Assembly: GCA_963580285.1 (NCBI GenBank)
Contig: OY757010.1
Span: 75,434,858 to 75,498,857 of the forward strand
Source of the DNA: Lucinisca nassula
Taxonomy: Eukaryota; Mollusca; Bivalvia; Lucinida; Lucinidae
Reading direction: 5' to 3'
Length of the DNA: 64,000 nt
The notes beneath the pieces were generated by a model. That model was not told where the DNA came from. It was given only the letters and a program-made list of their open reading frames with translations, and made no database searches. The first letter of the stretch is position 1. Every line of letters begins with the position of its first letter. The position numbers and the translations under genes are program-made. Positions 43,383-53,430 of the stretch are shown here, in pieces.

Positions 43383-43557
43383 TTGTTTGTTTGTTTGAAT
43401 TAAGGGTTTTCGTCCCCTGTCAACACCAGTGACACATTGCTTCCGATTTTGTGAAACTTTCACTCGACATGGTTTTACCGCGCAAACAAAACCAATAGGG
43501 TTTATATTTTATATGCGGGGACGGTCCGACTCGCACTATTTTGCCTGGGCACGATGT
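43383..43557 (-). mobile_element. SINE B, partial
   Basis: Antisense: gtttgtttgaattaaggg, cgtcccctgtcaacacc, accaatagggtttatat, cggtccgactcgcac. Confidence 0.65.
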
Positions 43558-43704
43558 GAAGCATAATTTTCTTAACTAAAAGTTTGACTGTATATACGGT
43601 TAAATAACTTGTTGAAATATGTCTATTTTCTGTGCATAATTACAACCCAAAACGTCGCTTAGTATATATTAATTTGTTTGCATTTCGTTTTTTTGTATGT
43701 GTGT

Positions 43705-44262
43705 GTGTGTTAAGGCTTGACGTCCCCGTCAACATTTTTAGGTCATTTAAGAGACCTTACTTCCGATTTTTTGGGACTTTTACACATCTCAAACCCTATC
43801 GCCGAAAGAAACCGCTAATGTTTATATGCAGAGACGGTCCCCGACTCTCACCACTTGTGCCTGGGTAGGATAGACCTTCTAAACGGTTTACCAGTACACA
43901 TGTGCGGTCGGTTTCAGCTCTACGTGGAAGCACTATGCAGCTTAATCCATTACGCAAACACGCCTATACAAATACATTGCCTCCTTTATCGCCGATTAAT
44001 ATGAAAATTTATGATGAAAAATTGTGATATTTTTCTTATTTCTGCTCAAAATATAGATTGTTGGCACTCGTTAGAACCGCCTCATCGAGGCGGTTCTAAC
44101 GGGTACCCACAATCTATATTTTAGAGCAGAAATAAGAAAAATAAGGTATACCCCCGGAAACCCCAGTTTTACTCTATAAAAGTGGAGTTCAAGGGGGTCA
44201 CAATTATATAGGCGTGTTTTCGTGATGTATTTCTACAAGCCCCGATGGGCGGGGGACCGAAA
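43705..44262 (-). mobile_element. SINE B interrupted by family A MITE
   Basis: Antisense SINE from gacgtccccgtcaacatttt to ggaagcactatgcagcttaa (43,948), resuming at tatttctacaagccccgatg (44,227). Confidence 0.75.
43949..44226. mobile_element. Family A MITE nested in SINE B
   Basis: From cattacgcaaacacgcctat to tataggcgtgttttcgtgat. Near-perfect stem gttagaaccgcctcatcgag / gcggttctaacg. Because the host SINE is known, the empty site can be inferred; no target duplication longer than one or two bases is visible. Confidence 0.8.
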
Positions 44263-44329
44263 CAAGATATTAACTTCATCAAGAATCACTAGCTCTTTCT
44301 GGCCAAACTTACCGGTCCATCGTTATTAC

Positions 44330-44426
44330 CTGGAACTGTTGCCGACGCAACATTATAGCAGTCCGCAATAATAAATCCATAAATTATTAATAAAATGAGG
44401 TCGACCATCATCTGTGCGATTATCAT
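44330..44426 (-). CDS. Exon 1: start codon and signal peptide
   Basis: The ATG at 44424-44426 is preceded directly by an in-frame TAA, which fixes it as the first possible start. An in-frame Met-Met pair follows at codons 6-7. Residues 8-17 (VDLILLIIYG) form a hydrophobic core followed by small residues (ASA near residue 28), typical of a cleaved secretory signal. The exon ends CCAG|gtaata in phase 1, so the split glycine codon is completed by exon 2. A second GT four codons later (CCG|gtaagt) would be in the wrong phase and run into a stop. The first intron is about 1.9 kb and holds SINE and MITE copies. Confidence 0.7.
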
Positions 44427-44860
44427 TTAAGTTTTATCTGAACAAATAGGTCAATATGTATGTAATCGGGTCGTGAAATCAAACGACAAGCAACACGGGA
44501 GCTCACCTTTCATATGTTTCTTTACAAAACATTAGTCAAGCACGAATCCGTACAAGTGTATTCATTAATTACATGTACTTGCATCCGACAAGGAAATCTT
44601 GATTTTACCCTTATCCTACCTAGGGTAAGATAAAAATCGAGAATTCTCACGTATTTGATATGCAGTGGTTGTTTAGGACGTCACGTATGCCGTCGTCAAG
44701 GTTTGCGCCACTGAGCATAATGGCCTCACATTAATGTCACACAATATGGAAGACGTCAGCAATCGAAATGACTGCGATATTGAATATCCACGATCAGCAA
44801 CGGAATGCAAGAAAAAGACTATATCATGTGTTTATGGGATAGATTGAAAAAGAAAAAAAA
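44427..44860 (-). promoter_or_regulatory. Presumed 5' flank/promoter region of the secreted-protein gene
   Basis: This is the interval upstream of the start codon, largely free of recognised transposons up to the minisatellite element that begins near 44,860. It holds a GGACGTCACG CRE-like half palindrome at about 44,676-44,685 and a second GACGTC near 44,751. No convincing TATA box is visible, and the transcription start cannot be placed. A short palindrome (tttacccttatcctacctagggtaagataaa) occupies about 44,605-44,635. Confidence 0.3.
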
Positions 44861-44861
44861 A

Positions 44862-45950
44862 GTGGGCCATGATGGCACTGGGTCGCTCACCTGAGTCCAA
44901 GATGTTCCATACCTTATGGAAAACAAGTACAAAGGCCATTTTTTCTTAAACTTGGTCACAGGTCAAGGTCAAAGTCAGAAGTAAAAATAATGCGTGAGTC
45001 ACAAGAAAGCTACATGCAAAATATCAAGGCTCAATCTCAAACAGTTCTAAGGATAAAGTAGGTCACCGGTCCGTCAAAACTTTTGTATGAGTGGAAAGCC
45101 CTTTTCACAAGACAACTACATGCCAAATATGAAGGCTTTATCTCAAATGATTCAATAGTAATGACATTGTAGGTCACCAGTAAAATTTTTCTATAAGTGG
45201 GAAGCCCTAATAACGAGGAAATTACATGCCAAATATGAAGTCTCTATCTCATAAGGTTAAAAAGTAACCATAAAGTAAGTTACATGTCAAGGTCAAGGTC
45301 ACATGTATGCATGGGGAGCCCTTGTCACAATGAACCTACATACCAAATATCTAGCTATATATCAATTAATTCAAAATCTATGATAAAGTAGGTCACAGTT
45401 CAAAGTCAAGGTCACAGGCCTTTTTGTAAGAGTGGGAATCCTTTGTCACAAGAAATTTGCATTCCAAATACAAAGGCTCTATCTCAAAGGATTCAAAAGT
45501 AATGATCAAGTAGGCCATAGTTCTAGGTCACACGTCATGATTTTTGTAGAAGTGGGAAGCCCTTGTCACAAGAAACCTATAAATCAAATATGAAGGATCT
45601 ACCTTACTAAGTTCATAAGTTATGACCAATGTTATTTTTTCTTTAAAGTAGGTCACAGGTCAAGGTCAAGAACAAAATGTCTCATATGAGTGGGTAGTCA
45701 CAAGGAACCTACATGACAAGTATGAACGCTCTATCTCAAATGGATCAAAAGTTATGACCAATGCTATTTTTCTTTAATGTAGGTCACAGGTCAGGTGATT
45801 ATTTTTGTATGAGTTAGAAGCCCATTTCACAAGGAACCTTTATTCCATATATGAAGATTCTATCTCAAACAGTTCAAAAGTTTTCAAACAGTTCCAATGC
45901 TATTTTTTAAAAGTAGGTCACAAACCAAGGGACATAAAACTAGAGCACAC
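44862..45950 (+). repeat. Element head plus minisatellite array (~125-bp units)
   Basis: The head gggccatgatggcactgggt then cgctcacctgag is followed by about eight diverged units: aggtcacaggtcaaggtca, gtgggaagcccttgtcaca, aaatatgaaggctctatct, aatgctatttttctttaa. Confidence 0.75.
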
Positions 45951-46352
45951 TTTTTTATTTGACCTACTGACCAACTTTTTCATCCGACATGATCCAAGTT
46001 TAAACTTAACACAGATATTGTCATGATGAACATTCTGATCAAGTTTGATGATGACTGGAGAAAACCTGTGGCCTCTAGAGGTCATACATTTAAAATACCG
46101 ACCTACTTTTTGACCCGACATGACATATATTCGAAGTTGATCAAGGTATTGTCGTGATGATCAGTTTGATGATGATGGAACCAAAGCTGTGGCCTGTAGA
46201 GCACACACAAGGTTTTTCTATGATTTAACCTACATTTGACCCGAAATATGTCCCTTATTTGAACTTGACTGAGATATTGTTATGATGATCATTCTGACCA
46301 AGTTTGATGATAATTGAACCAAAAACTGTGGCCTCTAGAGCGCTAACCAAGT
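45950..46352 (+). repeat. 145-bp minisatellite, about 3 copies
   Basis: The unit is the same as the 6.1-7.8 kb array (gacctactgaccaactt, gatattgtcatgatgaacat, ctgtggcctctagag). Confidence 0.85.
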
Positions 46353-46353
46353 T

Positions 46354-48803
46354 TTTAGCTCACCTGCGCCGAAGGCTCCAGGGGAGCTTATAGTATAGTG
46401 GGTCGTCCGTCGTCCGTCCGTCGACCGTCCGTCCGTCGTCCGTCCACACTTTTGAGCAGCTATATCTCTGCAGCCTGCAGGCTGATCTCAATCATTTCCC
46501 ATCTGTAGCATGCCTATGGTGGGGCATTGATGACAAAAGCCTTTTTTTTAAATCGCATGAAAACTTTGGTTGCTATGGCAATCGCAAGGTCCCATAGACT
46601 TACAATGGGGAAATGCTTGTCATCACCGTAGCCCCTTCAGTTTTGATCGGATCTTTCTGAAACTTATATATATGGTGGCTGGGGATAAAACCTCGGATGA
46701 GTTCGAAAACTGGCCTAGTCGGCCCATTTATCATAGAGTTACGTCCCTTTCATTGCTGAAAATGCCGATTTTGACCTTGTCATCACCGTAGCCCCTTCAG
46801 TTTTGATTGGATCTTTCTGAAACTTATATGTAAGGTGGCTGGGGATAAAATCTCGGATGAGTTCGAAAACCGACAAAGTCGGCCCATTTATCGTAGAGTA
46901 AAGTCCCTTTGATTGCTGAAAATGCTGATTTTTGACTTTGTCATCAACGGAGCCCTTTCAGTTTTGATCGGATCTATCTGCAACTTATATGTAACGTGGC
47001 TAGGGATAAAATCTCGGATGAGTTCGAAAACCACCCAAGTTGGTCCATTTATCACAGAGTAACGACCCTTTGATTGCTGAAAATGCCGATTTTTGACCTT
47101 GTCATCACCGTAGCCCTTTCAGTTTTGATCGGATCTTTCTGAAACTTATATGTAAGGTGGCTGGGGATAAAACCTCGGATGAGTTCGAAAACCGGCCAAG
47201 TCGCCCCATTTAGTATATAGTTATGTCCCTTTGATGGCTGAAAATGTCGATTTTTGACCTTGTCATCACCGTAGCCCCTTCAGTTTTGATCGGATCTTTC
47301 TGAAACTTATATGTAAGGTGACTGGGGATAAAACCTAGAATGAGTTCGAATACCGGCCAAGTTGGCCCATTTATCATAGATTTACGTCCCTTTGATTGCT
47401 GAAAATGCCGATTTTTGACCTTGTCATCACAATCGCCCCTTCAGTTTTGATCGGATCTTTCTGAAACTTAAATGTAAGGTGGCTGGGGATAAAATCTCGG
47501 ATGAGTTCGAAAACAGGCCAAGTCAGCCTATTTATCGTAGAGTTATGTCCCTTTGATGGCTGAAAATGTTGATTTTTGACTTTGTCATCACCGTAGCCCT
47601 TCCATTTTTGATCGGATTTTTCTGAAACTTAGATGTAATGTGGCTGGGGATGAGTTCGAATACCGGCCAAGGTGGCCTATTTAGTTCGAAAACAGGCCAA
47701 GTCAGCCCATTTATCGTAGAGCTATGTCCCTTTAATGGCTGAAAATGTTGATTTTTGAATTTGTCATCACCGTAGCTCCTTCAGATTTGATCGGATTTAT
47801 CTGAAACTTATATGTAAGGTGGCTGGGGATGAGTTCGAATACCGGCCAAGGTGGCCTATTTATCATAGAGTTAGGTCCCTTTGATTGATGAAAATGTTGG
47901 TTTTTGACTTTGTCATCACTGTAGCCCCTTCAGTTTTGATCGGATCTTTTTGAAACTTATATGTAAGGTGGCTGGGGATAAAATCTCGGATGAGTTCGAA
48001 AACAGGCTAAGTCAGCCCATTTATCGTAGAGTTATGTCCCTTTGATGGTTGAAAATGTTGATTTTTGACTTTGTCATCGCCGTAGCCCCTTCACTTTTGA
48101 TCGGATTTTTCTGAAACTTATATGTAAGGTGGCTGGGGATGAGTTCAAATACCGGCCAAGGTGGCCTATTTATCATAGAGTTAGGTCCCTTTGATTGCTG
48201 AAAATTTTGATTTTTGACCTTGTCATCACTGTAACCCCTTCAGTTTTGATCGGATCTTTCTGAAACTTATATGTATGGTGGCTGGGGATAAAACATTGGA
48301 TGAGTACGAAAACAGGCCAAGTGAGCCCATTTACCATAGAGTTACGTGCCTTTGATTGCTTAAAAATGCCTATTTTCGACTTTGTTAGCACTGCTGCCCC
48401 TTCAGTTTTGATCGGATCTTCATGAAACTTACAAACAAATAAGTCAGGCAGAAAAGCTCGGAGAAGTTTGAACACTCGTGAGGTTTGTCAATTTGTCACA
48501 GAGTAACATCCCTTTGATTGCAGCAGTTAATTGCTTATTTTTGAACTTGTCATCACCATAGCCCCATCAGTTTATATCGGATCTTCTTAGCAAGTCAGGA
48601 ATAAAAGCTTGAATGAATTTGAAAACTGGTGAGGTCAGCCTATTTATCATAGTGTTACATTCTACTTGTTTTGGAGAAATTGCTTACCCTGTCATCACCA
48701 TGTCCTTCCATTAATCCTTCAGTAAAGGTTGGCACTTCCTGAAACTTTGAATCTGTTAGCACAGGTGAGCGATACAGGACCAGCTTGGTCCTCTTGTTTT
48801 TCA
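46354..48803 (-). mobile_element. Minisatellite-bearing element, complete, inverted
   Basis: The tail lies at the left (tagctcacctgcgccgaagg, gggagcttatagtatagtgg, then gtccgtcgtccgtccgtcg) and the head at the right (acaggtgagcgatacaggac, tggtcctcttgt). The core has about 12-13 units of ~160 bp: ttgatcggatctttctgaaa, taaggtggctggggataaaa, atctcggatgagttcgaaaa, tgtcatcaccgtagcccctt. Confidence 0.8.
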
Positions 48804-49134
48804 GTTACATCCCCTTGAGCACAAATATTAGTGAAAAATAGTGTCTCCACCTTTTCTCAGCCGTTTCTAATCTGATCTTTTTTAAACTTTCAGTAAATGA
48901 GAACAAGCATAAAACCTCAGATGAGTTTGAATTTGGCTTGAATCTGACATTCGGTTTGGAGTTACAGCCCTTAGAGCGTGAACAATTTTCCCATAGACTT
49001 AAAATGGAAAACCGACTTTACCAACTTTTTCTCCGCCATTTCTGCTTTCAGATAACCAGGAGGGACATACAGTCTACATAGAGTTCGAATTTCGGCTGCA
49101 TGAGACAAACAACTTTGGAGATACCTGCCCTTGT

Positions 49135-49416
49135 TTATTGATTTGAGGTTTAACATCCCTGTCAGCACAGTGTAGGCCATTTTGGAGACGTTGCTTCTAG
49201 TTTTGTGGGACTTTTGCCCGACATCGAGATGAAATTATATCTTAAGCCCTTTCCACCCAATGCAACCAATAGGATCATTATGCATGGACGGTCCAACTGG
49301 CACCACTTTTCCTGGGCAGGCTTAGAACCTGTTTACCAGTACTCATGTGTGGTCGGTTTCAGCTCTGCATAGAAGCACCATGTAGCCCAGTCTATTTCTT
49401 CAAGCTCCGATGGGCA
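49135..49416 (-). mobile_element. SINE B, full length
   Basis: Antisense: gaggtttaacatccctgtca, ggccattttggagacg, tgcatggacggtccaac, caccatgtagcccagtctat, caagctccgatgggc. Confidence 0.75.
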
Positions 49417-49446
49417 TTCTTAAAACATCATTAATGATTTTCTGCT

Positions 49447-50955
49447 ACACAGGTGATCGATATAGGGCCATTTGGCCCTCTTGTTCATGATTTGGTCTAC
49501 TGGCCTACTTTTTGATCCAACGTGACTCATATTCCGACTAGAAATATTGTCGTGATGATCATTCTGACAATGTTTGATGGTGATTGGATCAAAACTGTGG
49601 TCTCTAGAGCGCTCACAAGATTTTTCTTTGATTTGACCTACTGATCCAGATTTGATCCGACATGACCCATATTTGAACTTGTCTGAGATATTGCAGTGGT
49701 GATCATTCTGACCAAGATTGATGAATATTTGACTTAAACTGTGGCCTCTAGAGCGCACACAAGGTTTTTCTATGATTTGACCTACTGACCTACTTTTTGA
49801 TCCGACATGACCCATATTCGAACCTGATCAAGATATTGTCGTGATGATCATTCTGAGCAAGATTGATAATGATTGGACTAAACCTGTGATCTCTAGAATG
49901 CTCACAAGGTATCTATGATTTGGCCTACTGACGCGACATGACCCATATTCGAACTTCATCCAGATATTGTCCCGATGATCATTCTGAGCATTACTGATGA
50001 TGACTGGACCAAACTGTGGCCTCTAGAGCCCTCACAATGTTTTTCTATGATATGACCTACTGACCTACTTTTTGACCCAACATGACCCATATTCCAACTT
50101 CATGGTATTGTCGTGATGATCATTCTGACTAAGTTTGATGATTACTGGACCAAATCTGTGGCCTCTTAGAGCGCTCACAAGATTTTTCTTTGATTTGATC
50201 TACTGACCTAGATTTTGACTCAACATGACCCATTTGACTGAGATATTGTAGTGCTGATCATTCTGACCAAGTTTGATGATTATATGACTAAAGCTGTGGC
50301 CTCTAGAGCACACACAAGGTTTTTTCTTTGATTTGACCTAAAACCTACTTTTTAATCAGATATAACCCATATTCGAACTTGACCGAGATATTGTCGCGAT
50401 GATATTATGACTAAGTTTGATGATGTTTGGATCAAAGCTGTGGCCTCTACAGCGCCGAGGTTTTCTATGATTTGACCTACTGACATACTTTTTGATGCGA
50501 CATGGCCCATATTTGAACTTGATCGAGATAGTGTCGTGATTATCATTCTGAGCAAGATTGCTGATGATTGGTCCAAAACTGTTGCCTCTAGAGCGCTCAC
50601 AATGTTTTTCTTTGATTTGACCTACTGACCTACTTTTTTAATCAGATATAACCCATATTCGAACTTGACCGAGATATTGTAGTGATGATCATTCTGACCA
50701 AGTTTGAAGATGATTGGACCAAAACTGTAGCATCTAGATCGTCCACAAGAATGACAACCATTTTCCCATTGTTAGTCTATGGGACCTTGTGGTTGCCAAA
50801 GAAACCAAAGTTTTTAAAGCTTATGTCATCAGTCCCCCACCATAGCATGCTAGAGATGAAAAATATAACTGGTCAGAGGTGCTGATGGACGGACGACGTA
50901 TGACGGATGGACGATGGATGAAGACTATACTATAAGCTCCCCCAGGTAAGCTAAA
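49447..50955 (+). mobile_element. Minisatellite-bearing element built on the 145-bp unit
   Basis: An antisense head (gatagggccatttggccctc, ttgttcatg) precedes about nine 145-bp units (49,487-50,745). The same subterminal segment as in the 46.4-kb element follows (agtctatgggaccttgtgg, ccccaccatagcatgc), then gacggacgacg and a tail actataagctcccccaggta then agctaa. Confidence 0.75.
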
Positions 50956-51164
50956 AAAAAACTCTGTTCCTCGGTCTCACATTCCCCGATCACTTGGTAA
51001 GCCACATGTGCCAGCCAGTGTAACACAGTAGAGGTTCATTCACGTAAATAAGATTTGTTAGCATAAGACGTGGGTGCAGACGAGACTACCAAACGACAGA
51101 TTTAAAATATGCACAGATATGATAATAGGACATTGTGAAGTGACCGCCTATAACACGCTTTGTT

Positions 51165-51812
51165 TGAATTGAGGTTTTACGTCCCCGTCAACACTATTTG
51201 GGTCATTTGTTGGAGATGCTACTTCCAATTTTGTGGGACTTTGACCCCCAGGGTATTGGTATTTTCAGGGTACTGTTAGTCTTGTTTGAATACTGTTTTT
51301 TTTTCCTTTGCTCCACAACAGTTCAATGGCTTTATAGTAATCACAAAGCTATACTATAAGAAACTTTTGTTACCAATACAATCATTAGACGGAGGAAATG
51401 AATAAAAACATCTTTTTAAAAAAAAAAACAGAAAGCAAGCCAGTATAATTTTGGAATATTTATGGGAATGTTAAAATTTGCAGATATTTTTGGAGTATTG
51501 ATGAAATACTGGATATTGTTGTGGTGGGGGCTGTACATTGTCAGGCTTGGTATTTTTGGTCGAACACTAGATGCTGGGTCCCAGCCTATGTAGCTGGTAA
51601 AATTCAGAATACCTCCACCCCCACCCCTGGGCTTTTACACAACATTGAGATGAAATGACAGCTCAAGCCTTACCAGACAAACACGCCAATAAGGTTTATA
51701 TACAGGGACGGTCCGACTTGCACCACTTTGCCTGGGCAGGTTTGACCCCAGTACTCGTGTGGTCTGTTTCAGCTGAGCGTGGAAGCACCATGCAGCCCAG
51801 TCTATTTCCCTG
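51165..51812 (-). mobile_element. SINE B split by another insertion
   Basis: Antisense parts ttttacgtccccgtcaacac ... tgtgggactttgacc (to 51,245) and acattgagatgaaatgacag ... ccatgcagcccagtctattt (from 51,635). Confidence 0.7.
51246..51632. mobile_element. Unnamed insertion in SINE B
   Basis: Left end cccagggtattggtattttc and right end aatacctccacccccacccc then tggg look like short imperfect inverted termini; the interior is AT-rich and non-coding. I see no other copy in the window. Confidence 0.45.
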
Positions 51813-51883
51813 GCATATACCAATAATGATGACCAGCCTAGAATATGCGATCATGTGGAAAAACGTGCTGTAATTCCTAATTA

Positions 51884-52233
51884 CAGTAGAACCTCGATGG
51901 CTCGAACACCGATGGCTCGTTCACCATGGATGTGCCGAACCCATTCTTGAGCCCCAAGCGAAATCCTCTACATAAGAAATAGTGGGGGATAATTAAGGAG
52001 ATTTTAGTCTTTTATCTTGCAAATGTATGCTGTGTATACTCAATAGAATCGCCTCGATGAGGTGATTCTAATGAGCACACACAGCATGCATTTTCATTAT
52101 AGAACACCGAAAAGATGTCTAAAAGTATCTCAATATGCCTCCTGACAGTAACCTCAGTGGCTCGAACTACCCCTGTCTCGAACAGATTTTCGAGGTCCCA
52201 AAGGTTTTCGAGCCATTGAAGTTCGACTGTAAT
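51884..52233. mobile_element. Family O hairpin MITE, full length
   Basis: Ends acagtagaacctcgatggct and agccattgaagttcgactgt; central stem actcaatagaatcgcctcga / tgaggtgattctaatgag. Confidence 0.8.
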
Positions 52234-52329
52234 GTGTTCTTACGTGGTTTAGTTAGTATGTATTGATATATCCGGGTGGATCGTTAATAAGCCATCACAC
52301 AGTTACTGTACATGTTTTTTTTCTGGACC

Positions 52330-53430
52330 AGACTGCCTTGTTTCGGCCTATTAAAGTAGAAGTAAAACTAGAAAAAGTGTCCATAGGACACGGATGCCCC
52401 CGCCAAATGCCATTCATAAAAAATATTACAAATGTACTTCAAATCAATCATAACATATATGCATCAAGGGCAGATAATCCAAAAACCGAAAATGCAAGAG
52501 TTGTCTTCCTTGTTCATGACACATCGTCTCAGTGTGATGAATGCACCTGTGAAGTTTCATGAATATATTCCATATGGTTTAGGAGTTATGGCCCGGACAC
52601 GGTTAACTATATGGTACCGAGTCAAGGGCAGATAATTCAAAAACCAAAAATGCAAGAGTTGTCTTCCTTGTTCATGACACATTGTCTAAGTGTGATAAAG
52701 GCACCTGTGAAGTTTCATGAATATATTCCATACGGTTTAGGAGTTATGGCCCGGACACGACATACCATTTGACTATATATGGATGTAAGTCAACGGCAGA
52801 TAATTCAAAAACTAAACAAGCAGGAGTTGTCTTCCTTGTTCATGGAACATCGTCTCAGTGTGATGAATGCACCCGTGAAGTTTCATGAATATATTCCATA
52901 CGGTTTAGGAGTTATGGCCCGGACACGGTTTACTATATGGTACTAAGTCAAGGGCAGATAATTCAAAAACCAAAAATGCAAGAGTTGTCTTCCTTGTTCA
53001 TGACTCATCGTCAAAGTGTGATGAATGCACCTGTGAAGTTTCATGAATATATTCCATACGGTTTAGGAGTTATGGCCCGGACACGACATACCATTTGACT
53101 ATATATGGATGTAAGTCAAGGGCAGATAATTCAAAAACTAAACAAGCAGGAGTTGTCTTCCTTGTTCATGACACATCGTCTCAGTGTGATGAAGGCACCT
53201 GTGAAGTTTCATGAATATATTCCATACGGTTTAGGAGTTTTGGCCCGGACACGGTTTACTATATGGCACTAAGTCAAGGGCAGATAATTCAAAAACCCAA
53301 AAAGCAAGAGTTGTCTTCCTTGTTCATGACACATCGTCTCAGTGTGATGAATGCACGGACGAACGAACGGACGGACAGGGGTAACACTTAATGCCCTTCC
53401 GGTATTCTCCGAATACGCGGGGGCATAACA
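52330..53430 (+). mobile_element. Minisatellite element with alternating 163-bp units
   Basis: About six units share gggcagataattcaaaaac, gagttgtcttccttgttcat, ctcagtgtgatgaatgcacc and ttccatacggtttaggagtt. Two variants alternate (ggtttactatatggtac; gacataccatttgacta). The array ends in gaacgaacggacggacagg and a stem cttccggtattctccgaata. Confidence 0.8.

Larger units (their letters stand above)
8781..44426 (-). other. Gene model: 12-exon secreted glycosidase-like protein, 3' end outside the window
   Basis: Twelve exons join on the minus strand: 44330-44426, 42118-42428, 37961-38115, 34625-34859, 32148-32253, 29560-29656, 28750-28845, 27122-27172, 24590-24674, 15810-15869, 12952-13128 and 8781-8907. 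All introns are GT-AG and each junction phase matches the next (1,0,2,0,1,2,2,2,0,0,0, then open at 1), giving 1597 coding nt, about 532 codons. The product starts with a signal peptide and carries about a dozen N-X-S/T sequons, so it is probably secreted or lysosomal. Blocks such as SAPTFF, GGPLV, LGYWT, FPDGF, NGGKYDF, GRNWL and PRQAL match, from memory, an invertebrate secreted family with a predicted TIM-barrel glycosidase fold; the substrate is unknown. Introns run from 0.7 to 8.7 kb and are filled with transposons. An in-frame TGA in exon 4 could make it a pseudogene. I found no C-terminal exons in 1-8,780. Confidence 0.75.

Noticed and set aside
44310..44329. Alternative exon 1 donor CCG|gtaagt
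   Set aside because: It is a stronger donor by consensus, but joins exon 2 in a frame that stops after 14 codons; the upstream CCAG|gtaata keeps the frame.
48173..50600. Minus-strand open frames of 80-130 codons (48,173; 49,420; 50,352)
   Set aside because: They are entirely within minisatellite arrays and share internally repeated peptides, with no start or splice context.
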